Origin: Choricystis sp. odSpoLacu1
Taxonomy: Eukaryota > Chlorophyta > Trebouxiophyceae
Length of the DNA stretch: 64,000 nucleotides
Assembly: GCA_958009055.1 (NCBI GenBank)
Contig: OY253657.1
Span: 248,001-312,000 of the forward strand
Direction of reading: 5' to 3'
Of the stretch, positions 1 through 10,826 are shown piece by piece. The notes under the pieces were generated by a model. It searched no databases. It was given only the letters and a program-made list of their open reading frames with translations, and was not told the origin of the DNA. The position numbers and the translations under genes were made by a program. The stretch's first letter is position 1. Every line of letters starts with the position of its first letter.

Positions 1-1208
1 TCCTGCGCATCCTGCTGGAACGCGCCCCCGAAGCGGGGGGCGGACGCGACCAGCGCGGCGCGGAAGGCCGCCGGAGTCACACGCGACACGCCCCCCGCCC
101 ACAGTTTGGACGCCAGGGACGCAAACGCGGTGGCCAGGCGCCCTCCCTGCCCCAACGGGTTGTCCGGGTTGACGTCGCCCCGGAAGGCGCCGGACAGGAA
201 GGGCGCGATGAGCGGGGGGCAGTGGGCCAGGGCCTGGATGGTGGCGTTCATGTAGCACGTGTTGTCCATGTTGACGAGGCCCGCCCAGCCGCGGGGGGGG
301 AGGTGGGAGGCGAGGGACGGGTCGTGGAGCACGAGGTCGCGGCCGCCCCGGGGGGAGGGCAGCGCGCGCGGCGGCGACGGGGGGGCGCGGTGGGTCGGGC
401 GGCCGTGGACGCGGCGGCTGCCCCCCTGCTGCTTGAGCCAGAGGCCCCGTTTTTCGCCCCAGGTGTCCTCATACTCGTCGTCGCTGGGCGTGGTGGCGTC
501 GCGGCGGGCGGGGAGGAGGGGGGCGGGAGGGTCCTGGGCGTCGCCGTCGCCGTTGTCGTCGAGCGGCAGCACGCGGTCCAGGGCCGCCCTGTCCACCGCG
601 CGCCACGCCTGGGTGGCGGCAGGCAGCCAGGCGGTGACGCCGCGGTCGGCGGGCTGGGCGTCATAGCCCGCCACCGCGTAGGGGGCGGCCGCGACGCTGT
701 AGGGTGGGAGCGCGCGGCACGGGGAGGCTGCATCCGGCGCCTCCCACCCGCCCACACAGAAGCTGACGCGGTCAGTCGCGTTCAAGTCATCATCCATGAT
801 GCTGGAGTTGACATCATCTCCTGGGCGCTGGGTGGTGGCGTCATCGACCGTGCGCGCCGCGTCGGCCGCGTTGGCCGCGACGAGCACCAGCTCCAGCATG
901 AGGCCGCCGCCGCCGCCGGCCGAGGCGCCCGACCCGGCGGGGGAGGGGCCGGTATCGGCGTCGGCGAGGGAGGGGGGGCTGGCGGGGGCGTGCGTGGGGC
1001 TGAGGGTGGGTGTGGGGGGTGGAAGGATTTGAGTGGGCAAGCGCTGGGAAAAGCCTGCCCATCGACCAGCGCCCCCCCCCTCCCCACACCCCCCTCGTCC
1101 CACCCCTCACCCTCGGCCCGCCTCGTCGTCACCGCCTGCCGTGTCGAAGCCGGCCCCGTCACCGCCGGCGGGCGGGGGGGGCGGCGGCGCGCCGGGTGGA
1201 GGCTCCAT
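1..1208 (-). CDS. Ubiquitin-specific protease (USP), N-terminal part, runs off the left edge
   Basis: Cysteine deubiquitinase of the USP/UBP family, which removes ubiquitin from proteins. Two exons are visible: 1208-1111, beginning MEPPPGAPPPPPP, and 999 to the edge. They are joined across a GTGAGG...CTCAG intron with matching phase. A Pro/Gly/Asp-rich leader of about 260 residues comes first. The Cys box follows at about residues 272-290, reading GLVNMDNTCYMN, with the catalytic Cys codon at 257-255. The second conserved box, FQQDAQ, sits at the window edge. The His box must lie outside the window. The family call is firm because both boxes are present with normal spacing. The subfamily cannot be told from this fragment. 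The gene is divergent from the HEAT gene, with about 300 bases between the start codons. Confidence 0.88.
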
Positions 1209-1507
1209 CAGAAAAAGACCAAATCGCAGGCAGGAGGCGGCGGTGCGCGCGTCTCACGCCTCGGACGCACGGTCCAGCCCGCTGACGCACTGTGTGGATC
1301 CGTCCCTGGCCAGGAACGGGGACGAGAGAGGGGTGGGTGAGTGTGGCTGTTTTTTTTTGCGTGGCCCCCGGGCCCGGCGCGATGTGTGAAGGGAAAAAGC
1401 TCTCGCGCTCTCGCTTTCTTCTTGGCCAGACCCTCTCACTCTGACTCTCGCTGGGCGCGCCCTTCCCAACCCACCCCAAAACAAACTCGACGCACACACA
1501 CCCCTGC
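1209..1507. promoter_or_regulatory. Divergent spacer between USP and HEAT-protein genes
   Basis: These 299 bases separate two start codons on opposite strands, so both promoters and both 5' leaders must be here. The stretch contains T- and A-rich patches around 1350-1360 and 1480-1490 and CT-rich tracts. No TATA box is convincing. The regulatory role is inferred from gene orientation only. Confidence 0.4.
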
Positions 1508-1655
1508 ATGTCCCCCCTCTACCCCCCCCCCCCCCCCCCCCCCCCGGCGCGACCAGCTGGCCTCCCTCGCGCGCGCGCGCGCCGCGTCCGCGCGCGACGG
1601 CGCGCCGGTGGGCGAGGCTGAGGAAGCCGAAACCGACGCTGTGGTGGCGGCGTGG

Positions 1656-1694
<39 letters not shown>

Positions 1695-3399
1695 GATGTA
1701 TATAGAGAGAGGCGGAAAAGGGAAGGTGGGCGAGACAGCGCCCCGCCCCCACAGGGTGCATTGGCTTGACGTCAAAATCAATGCCGTCCTCTCCCCCAGG
1801 CCGCCCTGCCCCCCGCCGACGCGGCCGACTTGGTGCGCTCCCTGACAGACGTCAAGCGGCATGCTGGGGTGGCCACAGCGAGAGCGGTGAGTGTGTGGGG
1901 AGGGCAAGGTGGGAGGGGCGTGCGTTTTTCGGCGTCAAAACACCGCACGACGTCGAAAAACGCGGGGCGCTCCGCTCAACCCGCCCCACCGCCAACCACA
2001 CAGGACACCCTCAAACTGCTCACCTGTCTCCTCTCCCCCGTATGCCCCACCTCGGGCGCCGCGGTGCGGACGCATGGCCGCCCCCTGGCCGCGACCGCGG
2101 GATGCGCGCTGCGAGACGCGGACGCGCGTGTGCGGGCTGGTGCCGCCTCCCTGCTGGCCGCGACGGCCGCCGCTGTCTCCCGCTGCGGGTGCGACGACGC
2201 GGCCGATGTGGTGGTGCGGGCGTGCGTCACGGGGCTGCGCGGGCGGGGCGGGGCAGAGCAGGCGGCCGCCGCGCGCGCGCTGCGCGCGGCGGCGCCGCAC
2301 CTGCCCCCCCCCCCGCGAGCGGTGTGGGAGGAGTTGGTGGGCCTGTTGACGGACGCCCGCTTTGTGGCTCGCGCCAGGCTTCTGGCCGCTTTCGGCACGC
2401 CGGGAGGAGGGCAGGGGGATGGTGCCCCCCCCCCCCGCCCCCGCCCGTGGCCTTCTCTTCTCCCACCCCCCCCTCCACCCACGCCGCGCCGCCGCGCTCC
2501 TTGGCGTCGCTCCCTCTCGCGCCGGCCCCGCCACCGGGCTGACAGCCGCGTCCCTGTCTGTGGAGCCCGCGGTGCGGAGGGCGGGGGCGCGCTGCGCCTC
2601 GGCACTCATCGTCGCCGCAGGCGCCTCCCTCTCCCCGGTTGGCACCTGCGCCGCCCTGGCACCGTTTCTGCGAGCCGTGCTGGAGGCGGCTGCCTGCGAC
2701 CGGCTGGGCGCGGTGCGGGACGGGTTGGAGGGACTGGCGCTGTTGGACTCAGCGGCCTGCTGCACCCACGACAGCGCCGCCGACGTGGTGGACGCCACAC
2801 CCGACGCGACGGCGAGGCTGATGGAAGCCGTGGCCAGCACCAGCGGGGGTGACGGGGAGGGACACGGCGGCTGCAGTGGTGTGAGCGCTGTTCACGCTGC
2901 GCCCCTCGACGCGGCCTCTGCCGCCGGCACCCCTGCCGCCCACCCACCCCCCCCAGGCTGGCTGGGACACGCTGCAGCCGGCGTGGCGCCACGCTCGCCC
3001 CCTCCCCACCCCCCGCCCTCGCCGTCATCGCCGCCGCCGTTGGTGGGGGTAGACGCGGCGCCGCGCGCGCCGCCGTCGTCGCTGCCGCACGGTGGTGGGG
3101 GCGCGGTCGCGGCAGCACCGCCAAACGAGCCGCGCTCGCCCGCCGCCTGGTGGCGCAAACACCAGGCGGCACCCCCCTGCGCGTGCGGCGAGATCAGACT
3201 GACGGTGGACGCGGCTCGGGGGGGGGGCAGCGAGCGGGGGGCGCGGACGGCCGCCAAGAAAGCGCGCGCGAGGGCCACCGCGGCCGCGGCCGCCTTCTCG
3301 GCCGCCCTGCACGAGACCAGCGGGGATGTGAAGTTTGAGGCGGCGCTGAGGCGGGAGCTGGAGGCGGTCAACGCGCAGCTGGCGGCGATCACGAGGTGA
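1508..3399 (+). CDS. HEAT-repeat protein, TORTIFOLIA1/SPIRAL2-like (putative microtubule-associated)
   Basis: Four exons: 1508-1655, 1800-1886, 2004-2421 and 2546-3399. All junctions are GT-AG and in phase. The protein of about 500 residues has N-terminal helical repeats, for example around LRDADARVRAGAASLLAA, of the type that opens plant TORTIFOLIA1/SPIRAL2 proteins, which bind cortical microtubules. A Pro/Ala/Gly-rich linker follows, then a charged helical C-terminus ending EAVNAQLAAITR that could form a coiled coil. The only sensible start, ATG at 1508, is one base out of frame with the rest of exon 1. The discrepancy falls in a 24-C run (1522-1545) that would need 23 C. The HEAT-like fold is fairly clear. 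The TOR1/SPR2 assignment rests on repeat style and could be a different HEAT protein. Confidence 0.55.
1522..1545 (+). repeat. Poly-C run of 24 inside coding exon 1
   Basis: An uninterrupted 24-C tract encodes a proline run right after the start codon of the HEAT-protein gene. Its length puts the ATG one base out of frame with the rest of the exon. Confidence 0.9.
1660..1693 (+). repeat. (GT)n microsatellite at start of intron 1
   Basis: About 17 GT units directly follow the 5' splice site of intron 1 in the HEAT-protein gene. Shorter GT runs follow many 5' splice sites in this window, so this is an extreme case of the local intron style. Confidence 0.9.
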
Positions 3400-3595
3400 A
3401 GAGCGGATGGGAGAGGGGGTGCAACGCAGAGACGTGAGAGCGCGGAACACGTCGTTGCTTTCTCTCCGCAGGAGGGGGGGCTCCCCTCTCTCTCTCTCTC
3501 TCCCGCTCCGACACGAGCGCTGTGCCGTCTCGACGCCCAAACACGCGCGACACGCGGGTGTGCGAGCGGGTGTCGCTGCCAACGCACCCTCCTCA

Positions 3596-5508
3596 ATGGG
3601 CGCGTCGTCGTCGCGCCCGGCACGAGCCCTGGTGACGGCCGCCCTGGCGGGGGACGCGGTGGAGGCGGCTGCGGTGAGTGTGTGGGGATGCTGTGACGGT
3701 GTGTGTGTGGGGATGCTGTGACGGTGTGTGTGTGTGAGCAGGGGGGACAGAAACCCGACGCTGCCCCGTCAATGCGCGGGGTGCACCTAACGCGCGCCCT
3801 CACACCCCCCACCCCCACCACCCACCCACACCAGATCACCGCCGCCCACCCGGACGCCGCCTTCACCCCAGCCCGTGTGGCCGGCCTGCGCCGCACCCCG
3901 CTGCATGCAGCCGTGGAAGCGGGCTCCTCCTCCGTCGTGGCAGCGGTCTGCGACGCGCTGGACGCCGCCACCCCCGGCGCTGGCCGCACCGCCACCGCTC
4001 AACCCGGCCTCGTCGCCCTGGCTGCCCTGCACGGCACCCGCGCCCACGTGGCCGTGTTGATGGAGCTGCTGCGGCGGGGGGCGGACGTGGTGACCCCCAA
4101 CGCGCGAGGGGACGGCCCCCTGCACGCGGCCGCGCGTGGCGGGCGGGCCGCCCCCCTGGCCGCCCTGCTGGCCGCCAGGGTGGTGCTGCCGGGGCGGGCG
4201 GCCCCGGTGCGGCTGGCGGATGTGGCGGTGGGGCCGGGGACGCCGCCCGAGCGGTACGTGGATCAGAGGTCGTCCAAGCACGGCCTCACCCCTCTGGAAC
4301 TGGCCGTCCTCTCCGGAGCCCCGGCCGCCGTGGCTTCCCTGCTGGCGGCTGGGGCGGATGCGTGCTGTTTGTTGCCCAGGCGGGCCGCATCGTCCGCACG
4401 GGTGGCGCCAGGGTCGACCGCGCTGCACGTGGCTGCCGCCCACGGCACGGCGGCAGCAGCGGCTGTGTTGTTGGACTACTCCTCCCACAGAGCCCTCGAC
4501 TTGCGCGCAGTCCGCGATTCCTTCGGACGCACCGCGGCCCGCGTGGCGGCGGCGGCGGGGCACGCCGCCCTCGCGCGCGCGCTGGCGCCGCCGCGCCGCA
4601 GCGCCTCCTCCTCCGCCGCACGCGCGCTGGGCGCCAGCCCCTCCTCCTCCGGCACCTTGACCCCGGGCGACGACGATGATGGCGGCGCCAGCACCGTCGC
4701 CCGGGGCGCCACCCTGGCCGCACTGGCGGGGCGCGCGCGGCTGCTGCTCGCGCTGGACCGCGCGGCGGGCACGCTCTCGCCCGACGCCGCCTCCACCCAC
4801 CCCGCCCGCACCTCCACCGCCGACGAAGCCGACCTGGACGCCGTGCTGGCCCTGGTGGCGGCCGCCAACGCGGCCGCCGCGTCGGCCGCGGGCGGGGGGG
4901 CGCCGGGTGCGAGCCTGCGCGGGCTCGTCGCTTCGTTGGCCACCGTCGCGGCGGGTGCTGCGAAAGCGACGGCACTGGCGCCGCCGCCTGCTGCCGCCAG
5001 CGCCTCCCCGCCAGCGCCCACGCCTGCAGCAGCCGCCCTGGCCCGCGCCGCGGCGGCCGCCGTGGCAGCCGCGTGCCCCGCGACCAGCGCGCCGTCTGCT
5101 CCCGTGCCGCCGCGCCTCGGCGCGACCGACCCTCACAAAGCAGCGTCCTATTGTGCCGCCGTGGCCCGCACGCTGGCCGCGTCCCCGGCAGAAGTGTTGT
5201 CAGCGACGGCCATTGTGATGGCGGGGCCGGTGGCGAGGCCCAGGCGGCGGCGGGCGGCGAGAAGGGCAGATGTGCCGCAGCCGGCTGTGGAAGCCGCGCC
5301 ACCGCCGCCGCCCCCACCCCCACCTTCCCCCCCCGTCGACCGCGACTCATGCTGCCCCATCTGCCTGGAAGCTGCAGCCACGCTCGCAATCGACGGGTGC
5401 GGCCACGCGCTCTGCCTGGCGTGCGTGACACAACTCGCTGCGCGCGGCGTGGGTGCGGTCGCGTGCCCGCTGTGCCGGCGCCCGGTGGCCAGCGTCAGCG
5501 TGGTGTGA
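3596..5508 (+). CDS. Ankyrin-repeat RING E3 ubiquitin ligase, XB3/XBAT type
   Basis: Two exons (3596-3673 and 3835-5508, in phase) encode about 583 residues. The protein starts MGASSS, a classic N-myristoylation signal, as in rice XB3 and Arabidopsis XBAT proteins. Ankyrin repeats fill the N-terminal half (TPLHAAVEAG, GPLHAAARGG, TPLELAVLSG, TALHVAAAHG). An Ala/Pro-rich middle follows. A C-terminal C3HC4 RING lies at about residues 529-578 (CCPICLEAA...CGHALCLAC...CPLCRRP). Myristoylation would tether the ligase to a membrane, probably the plasma membrane. Order of domains, N-terminal glycine and RING position all match the plant family, which makes the green lineage likely. The substrate is unknown. 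The ankyrin core is interrupted by long Ala-rich stretches, consistent with the GC-driven composition seen throughout. Confidence 0.85.
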
Positions 5509-5834
5509 TGAGGATGTGTGTTTTCTGTGTTCTCTAAAGCTTGCTGTTTACATGCAGGGCGCTGTGTGTGTGTGTGTGTGTTTCATGATGTAGTTGTTTG
5601 ATGTCGTTGTTTTTCGGGTGGTTCCGGTGTTCTTCGCGTTTTTCGTCGTCGTTGCAGCAACCTGAAAGAAAAAAAACGCGGGCGCGGGGGCCCTTCTCCC
5701 ACACACGCGCATCGCACACCGCGCCCCCACACGCAGCGCCCCATTTCACCTCCAACCGTACTTGAAAACACAGAGCGCGCCGTGTGTGCTGTGACCACCC
5801 GCCTTTCACATCCACCAATCGCGCCGACCGCCGG
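5509..5834. other. Intergenic stretch between ankyrin-RING and diacylglycerol kinase genes
   Basis: These 326 bases hold the 3' end of the ankyrin-RING gene and the promoter of the kinase gene. A short GT run (5562-5580) and an unusually AT-rich patch (5580-5680) are visible. I see no RNA gene or further reading frame. Confidence 0.6.
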
Positions 5835-7910
5835 ATGGGCCCGCCGCCCCCCTCCGCCGACGGCGCCGCGCCCAGCGGCGGCTGGCTGCGCCGTAGCAAG
5901 GTGTGTGTGTGTGTGTGTGGCGTGTGTGCGTGCGTGTGTGTCCGATGGGAGACGGGGTCACTCTGCCCACGCCCAACCCTTTTTCTCCCTCTCTCTTCTC
6001 AGCCTGAACCCCCGCCCCCTCCCACCGACCCCGCCTCCGCCCAGTACGACGCCCACCGCCGCACCACCGACCTGGGCTTCCCCTACCGCGTGCCTGCTTC
6101 CCTGCTGGCGGGGACGCGACCCACGCCGCCCCCTCCCCCCACGCCTGAAACACCGCTGCTTGTGTTTGTCAACGCGGCGGCGGGCGGCCGCGCCGGCCCC
6201 GCCCTGGCCGCCGCCCTGCGCCGCGCCCTGGGCGCCGACCAAGTGTTCGACGTGGCGGCCCACACGCCCGGGGACGTGTTGAGGGCACTGTACGCCAATC
6301 TGGATGGACGGGCCGCGGCAGGAGACTATGCCGCGATCTCGGTCCGCTCCCGCCTCGTCCTCCTCGTTGCCGGCGGCGACGGCACCGTCGCCTGGGTCCT
6401 CAAAACAGTGTCCGACCTGGGTGTCTCCCCCCCGCCCGCGGTGGCGGTGCTGCCCCTGGGCACAGGGAATGATTTAGCGCTGTCGTTTGGGTGGGGCCAC
6501 CGCTACGCGCGCGCGTGGGCCGCGCGCCACGACGCCCTGTACGCCACGCTCAAACGGGTGGCGGATGGGGAGCCGCGGGATTTGGATGCCTGGTCCGTGA
6601 CGGTGGCGCGGCCGGAGGGGGCGCCCGCGTTTGAGGGGTTGCCGCACGCGCTCGAGCCCGAGAACGGGCGCGACGTTTCGACAGCTCGCACCGCCAGCGG
6701 CCGCTTCTGGAACTACCTGTCAGTCGGCAACGACGCCCAAGCCACGCACGGCTTCCACACGCTGCGCGACGCGCGCCCCTGGGCGGCGCCGGGGAGGTTG
6801 ATCAACCAGGTTAGTTGTGTTGGGTGTGGAAGCGCGAAAAACAAGAACAGCGCAGCACAGCTCTTTGTCTTGCTCAATTCTTGACCCCTCCCTCTCCTCC
6901 CCACACAGGCCTGGTACGTCGCCTTTGGCTGCCTCTCCGGCTGGTTCTGCGGCGCCCCCCCCGCCCGCCGCCGCCTCGCCCTGCGCGTCCGCCGCGGCGA
7001 CGGCCCCTGGACAGACGTCCGCCTCCCGCGCGGCGTGCGCGTCGTCGCCCTGCTCAGCCTGCAGTCGTATGCAGGCGGCCGCGACGTGTGGGGCCTGCGC
7101 GACACCCGGGACGCTGCGGGCGGGTGCGACCCCCCGCTGCGGCGGCCGTGGTGGGCGCGCTTTGTTCGGGGGGCGAGCGCGACGACGAGGAAGGGCAGGG
7201 CTGGCACCGCGCCGCGCGCCGACCGGGACGCCGATGACGACGGTGACGCAGGCTTTGCGGACGCGTCGCCGTCTCGTGTGGCCGGCGGCGGCGGCGGTGT
7301 GGGCGCCTCCACACCGCCCACCTCTCTGCCCGCGCCCACACCTGCCGCTGCCCCCTCCCCCACCCCCCGCCCCACCGCCGACCCCACCGGCCGCGATGGA
7401 TGGGACCCCCCCATCTTCAACGACGGCCTCGTCGAAGTCGTGGGCCTGCGGTCGGGGTGGCACGCGGGCGTCGCGTTCACGGGGCTCTTCCCCACAGTGC
7501 ATGGTGTCCGCCTCGCCCAAGCCTCCACCGTCGAACTCTCCTTCTCGGGCGACCCGCACGCCGCCACCAGCGACGACGACTGCGTCTACATGCAGGTGGA
7601 TGGTGAACCGTGGCGGCAGCCGATTCCGGCGGCAGGGGAACCTCCCCTCGTCGTCACCGTGTCTCACGGCGGCTTGTCCTCCATGCTCGTCAACACGACT
7701 GAACTGGGGGGCGTCCCCCGCCGCGTGCGCGCGCTGGCGGCGAGGGAGCGCAGCGTGAGCCTGAGCACCCAGGTGAGCCTGGGGCGGGGGTTGAGTCCGA
7801 GTCCTGCGCGTGCGGCGGCGCTGGAGTTGACGTCGATGGCGTCGGTCGCGGCAGCGGGGCGCACGCCGTCGCCACCGAGGCGGCCGCAGCTGCCGACGGG
7901 GGGTGGGTGA
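5835..7910 (+). CDS. Diacylglycerol kinase, plant type
   Basis: Phosphorylates diacylglycerol to phosphatidic acid at membranes. Three exons, all phase 0: 5835-5900, 6003-6809 and 6909-7910, giving about 624 residues. The catalytic domain shows LLVFVNAAAGGRAG, the ATP-binding glycine motif VAGGDGTVAWVL, LPLGTGNDLA, and FWNYLSVGNDAQATHGFH. The accessory domain shows GLVEVVGLRSGWHAG, VRLAQASTVEL and MQVDGEPWRQP. There are no C1 domains or predicted N-terminal membrane anchor. That matches the short plant DGK clusters that lack C1 domains, rather than the long DGK1/2 type. Intron 1 (5901-6002) is 102 bases and free of in-frame stops, so its retention would insert 34 residues, mostly Cys/Val. The acidic/Pro-rich insert between catalytic and accessory parts is longer than usual. 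Confidence 0.92.
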
Positions 7911-8367
7911 GTGTTGTGTGTGTGTTTTGCTGGTGGTGTGTGCGTGTTACAGACCGTGCTCTCTCAGGCGTGTGCAAAGAAAAAAGGATTGTGTTCATTT
8001 TTTGGCGCTGCTACGTTTTCACCGGCCGGCCGCTGCCGGCGCCACCACCCTGGTCCCCGCCGCCGCTGCGACCGGCTGCATCCACGTCGCCACTCTGCGA
8101 ACGCACAGGGTGGACAGGCACAGGCCCGGTGGTGGCGCCACCACCGCCACCCTCCACACGCACGCGCACGGCGCCGCCAGAGGTGTGACCGTTTTTTAAA
8201 GTGGTGCGTGAGCGTTTTTTTTGGTCGATCACTTTCTCTTTCACCCATCCAAAACACCACCGCACCTCTGCTCATACAAATCCATGTTGTGTCCACGTCC
8301 ACGCCTCCTCTCAACACCCTAGCAGCAAAAATCGAAGGCCTCAAATCAAAACCCCACGAGTTTGCTT
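7911..8367. other. Convergent 3' spacer between DGK and Na+/H+ exchanger
   Basis: A 457-base stretch between two converging stop codons, so it must hold both 3' ends. A 12-base inverted repeat (GGCGCCACCACC near 8038 and its complement near 8130) and AT-rich patches near 7980 and 8200-8345 are visible. I see no further gene. Confidence 0.5.
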
Positions 8368-10570
8368 TCACCTCGGCGGGCTCCCCTCCCCCCGCCGCCC
8401 GCCCTCCCCCCCCTGCGCCAGCGCCACCACAGCAGGCGCGTCCGACGCCGCCGTCACCAACGCCCCCCGCTGGTGGTGCGCGTGCGGGGCCCCAGTCGGC
8501 GCCCGGCTGCCAGCGTGGTGGCCGCCGTCGCCGTCGCCCGTGGTGACGCGGGGGCCCGAGAAGACGGGCCTCATCACACGCGCATCGAAATCCGCCCACC
8601 ACCCCCCAAAGTCGGGGCCGGATGGAGGCGGCGCGGGAAATGCGGTGGCCGAACAGACCAGGGTGCGGGTGGCGAGGGGGGGCAGGGAGGAGGGGGCGCT
8701 GGTCGCGGACGGGCGGCGTGGCGGTGGCGTCGGCGCGGGCGGCGACGCCGCGCCACCATCCACGTCCACCACCAACGCGTCCGCCGCGGTGGGTGTGCCT
8801 GGCCTCCGCCCGCTGTCGACTGAGGGGCAGGTCGGCCACGCCGCCGCCAGGCCGAGCGGCGGGGCGCCAGTGTCGGATGGCGGTCGCGAGGGGTCGGGGG
8901 GCGCAGCACCCGCTGACGGCCCCGGCTTGGCCCGCAGCGCGGGGTGGCCCCCACTCGCCGACCCGCCGCTCCGCCCATGCAGCACGGGCGTCAGCTCCAG
9001 CGAGGAGGGGGCGGCGTGGCCGGCGGGCGCGCCGCGCGCGCCCCCCAACAACCGGTCGAGCAGTGGTTTTGTCGCCGCGCCACACGCCAGCGTCGACACC
9101 AGCACCACCAGCAGCGTGGCCGCGATCAGGGTGGCGCCCCGTGCATCGCCGTCACCGTCGCCGCCGGCGGCGGGTGCATACACAGAGTACGCGAGCGCCA
9201 CCGACACCGCGCCGCGCGCGCCGCCCGCCCACCACGCGGCGGCCGCCTCCCGCCGCGGCAGGGGCGCCCCCCCCGTCAACTTGCCGGTGGCCGCCAGCAG
9301 GGGGAAGGCAAAGGCGGCACGGGCAGCCAGGGACACGACCAGCACGAGGGTGGCCAGGCCAGCTGCCGCGCCGACGCGCGCGTGCGCCCACGTGCGCGGG
9401 TCGAGAGCGTCGAGACCCACGTACACAAAGATGGCGCCCTCGCACAGGGCGGACAGCGTTTCAGCTGCGGAGCGTGCTGCAGCTCTCTGGGAGCGGGGGA
9501 GGGAGGGGAGGCCGTAGTGGGCCAGCGCGACCGCGGCGGAGAACAGGGCGACGATGCCGGACAGTGCCGCGCCGTCTCCTGCTGCATACGCGACATACCC
9601 CGCCGCCAGCACAACCCCGGTCGCCGCGGGAGCAGAGTGTGGGGGATACTTTTTGAGGGCGAGGGCGCCGACGAGGCCGGCCGCGACGCCGAGGGCGAGG
9701 GAGGCGGCGAACAGGGCAACGAACGAGAGGGCGAGCGACACCGCGGCCGCGACGGGTGGCGGCGACCGGCCGGTCGGGCGCCGCCCGCCGGCCAGGGACG
9801 CCACCGAGCGCAACAATACCAAGGTCGTGGCGTCGTTGACGACGCCCTCGCCAAACACGATGGAGAAGAGAAGGGGGGTGGAGTCTTCGTCGAGGACTTG
9901 GGAGGGATTGTTAGGGGGTAATTAATTTTGGGCACCACAGTACTCAGGGAAAAACTTCAACCCTCTCTCCCTCTTCTCTCTCTCACTTGCAGCACCGCCA
10001 CCGAGTCCGTCGCCGCAAAGATGGCCCCCAGCGACAGGCAGTCGTGCGTGGTCAGGCCCAGCGGCCGCGCCACCAGCCTCAACGCGCCCGCAAGCGCGGC
10101 AAAGGAGATGAAGGTGCCCCCCACGCCCAGCGCGGCCACCGCACCCGCATGCCCAAAAAAGGTGCGCCGCCGCACGCTCAACCCCGCCTGCATGATGATG
10201 GGGGGAAGGAAGAAGACGAAGAAGGATGCATGGTCAAAGGTGAGCAGGGAGGCGGTGGTGGCGGGGGGGAGCAGATCGGCTGCGCGCGCGGCGAGCAACA
10301 CGGCTGCGAGAGCGAGCCCGGTCAGAGCAGCCGCCATGCCTTCCCCCACGTAGCGCGAAGTGGAGGCCAGGTGGTGGCCGGCGGTCAACCAGACGACGAG
10401 GGAGAAGGCCATCATGCCTGTGTTTGTGGATGGGGGAGGAGAGGTGAGGGTGGTGAGAGAGTGTGTGTGTGCTTTCAACCCACCGCTTTGCTTCCTCTCC
10501 CTCGCTCTCTCTCACCCGTGGCCAGATTGGTCGTGTTCTCGCCATCGGCATCGACTTCAGGAGCCTCCAT
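8368..10570 (-). CDS. Na+/H+ exchanger, CPA1/NHX type
   Basis: Exchanges Na+ or K+ for H+ across an endomembrane or plasma membrane. Exons: 10570-10516, 10417-9987 and 9895-8368, giving roughly 670 residues. Family hallmarks are FFVFFLPPIIMQAG, LSLGAIFAATDSVAVLQ, FGEGVVNDATTLVL with the conserved Asp pair region, CEGAIFVYVGLDAL, and ARGAVSVALAYSVY. About ten hydrophobic segments are followed by a polar, Pro/Ala-rich tail of about 180 residues. Exon 1 encodes a short polar N-terminus. Exons 2 and 3 cannot be joined by a standard GT-AG intron without a one-base frame error: both flanks carry a G that would be needed twice at 9986/9896. The LQ|VLDEDSTPLL junction is nevertheless obvious from the family. 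The amiloride-region motif FFLPPI supports an NHX/NHE exchanger rather than a KEA or CHX type. Confidence 0.9.
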
Positions 10571-10826
10571 GGATGAGAGTCAGGAGAGAGCGGGTTTCAG
10601 TTTCTTTTTTTGTGTGTCGTGCCCTCTCTGTGCGCGCCTCCCCACAGCACAACCCAAGCGCCCAGGGCGAAGCGGGGGGAATGGACTGCTGGTGCTGCGT
10701 GCTCTGTGCAGAGCTGGTGTGGGCGGGGCAGGCACGCCAGGGAGTGAGGGCGACCGTTTCTAGTTGTGAGAGGAAGAGAGAAAGTTTTTGTTTTTTGTTC
10801 ATTCGTTTTTCACCCACTCTTCCCTT

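Noticed and set aside
222..1340. Long open plus-strand frame
   Set aside because: It lies antisense to the USP gene, whose Cys box and QQDAQ motif are on the minus strand. The plus-strand product has a random GC-rich composition.
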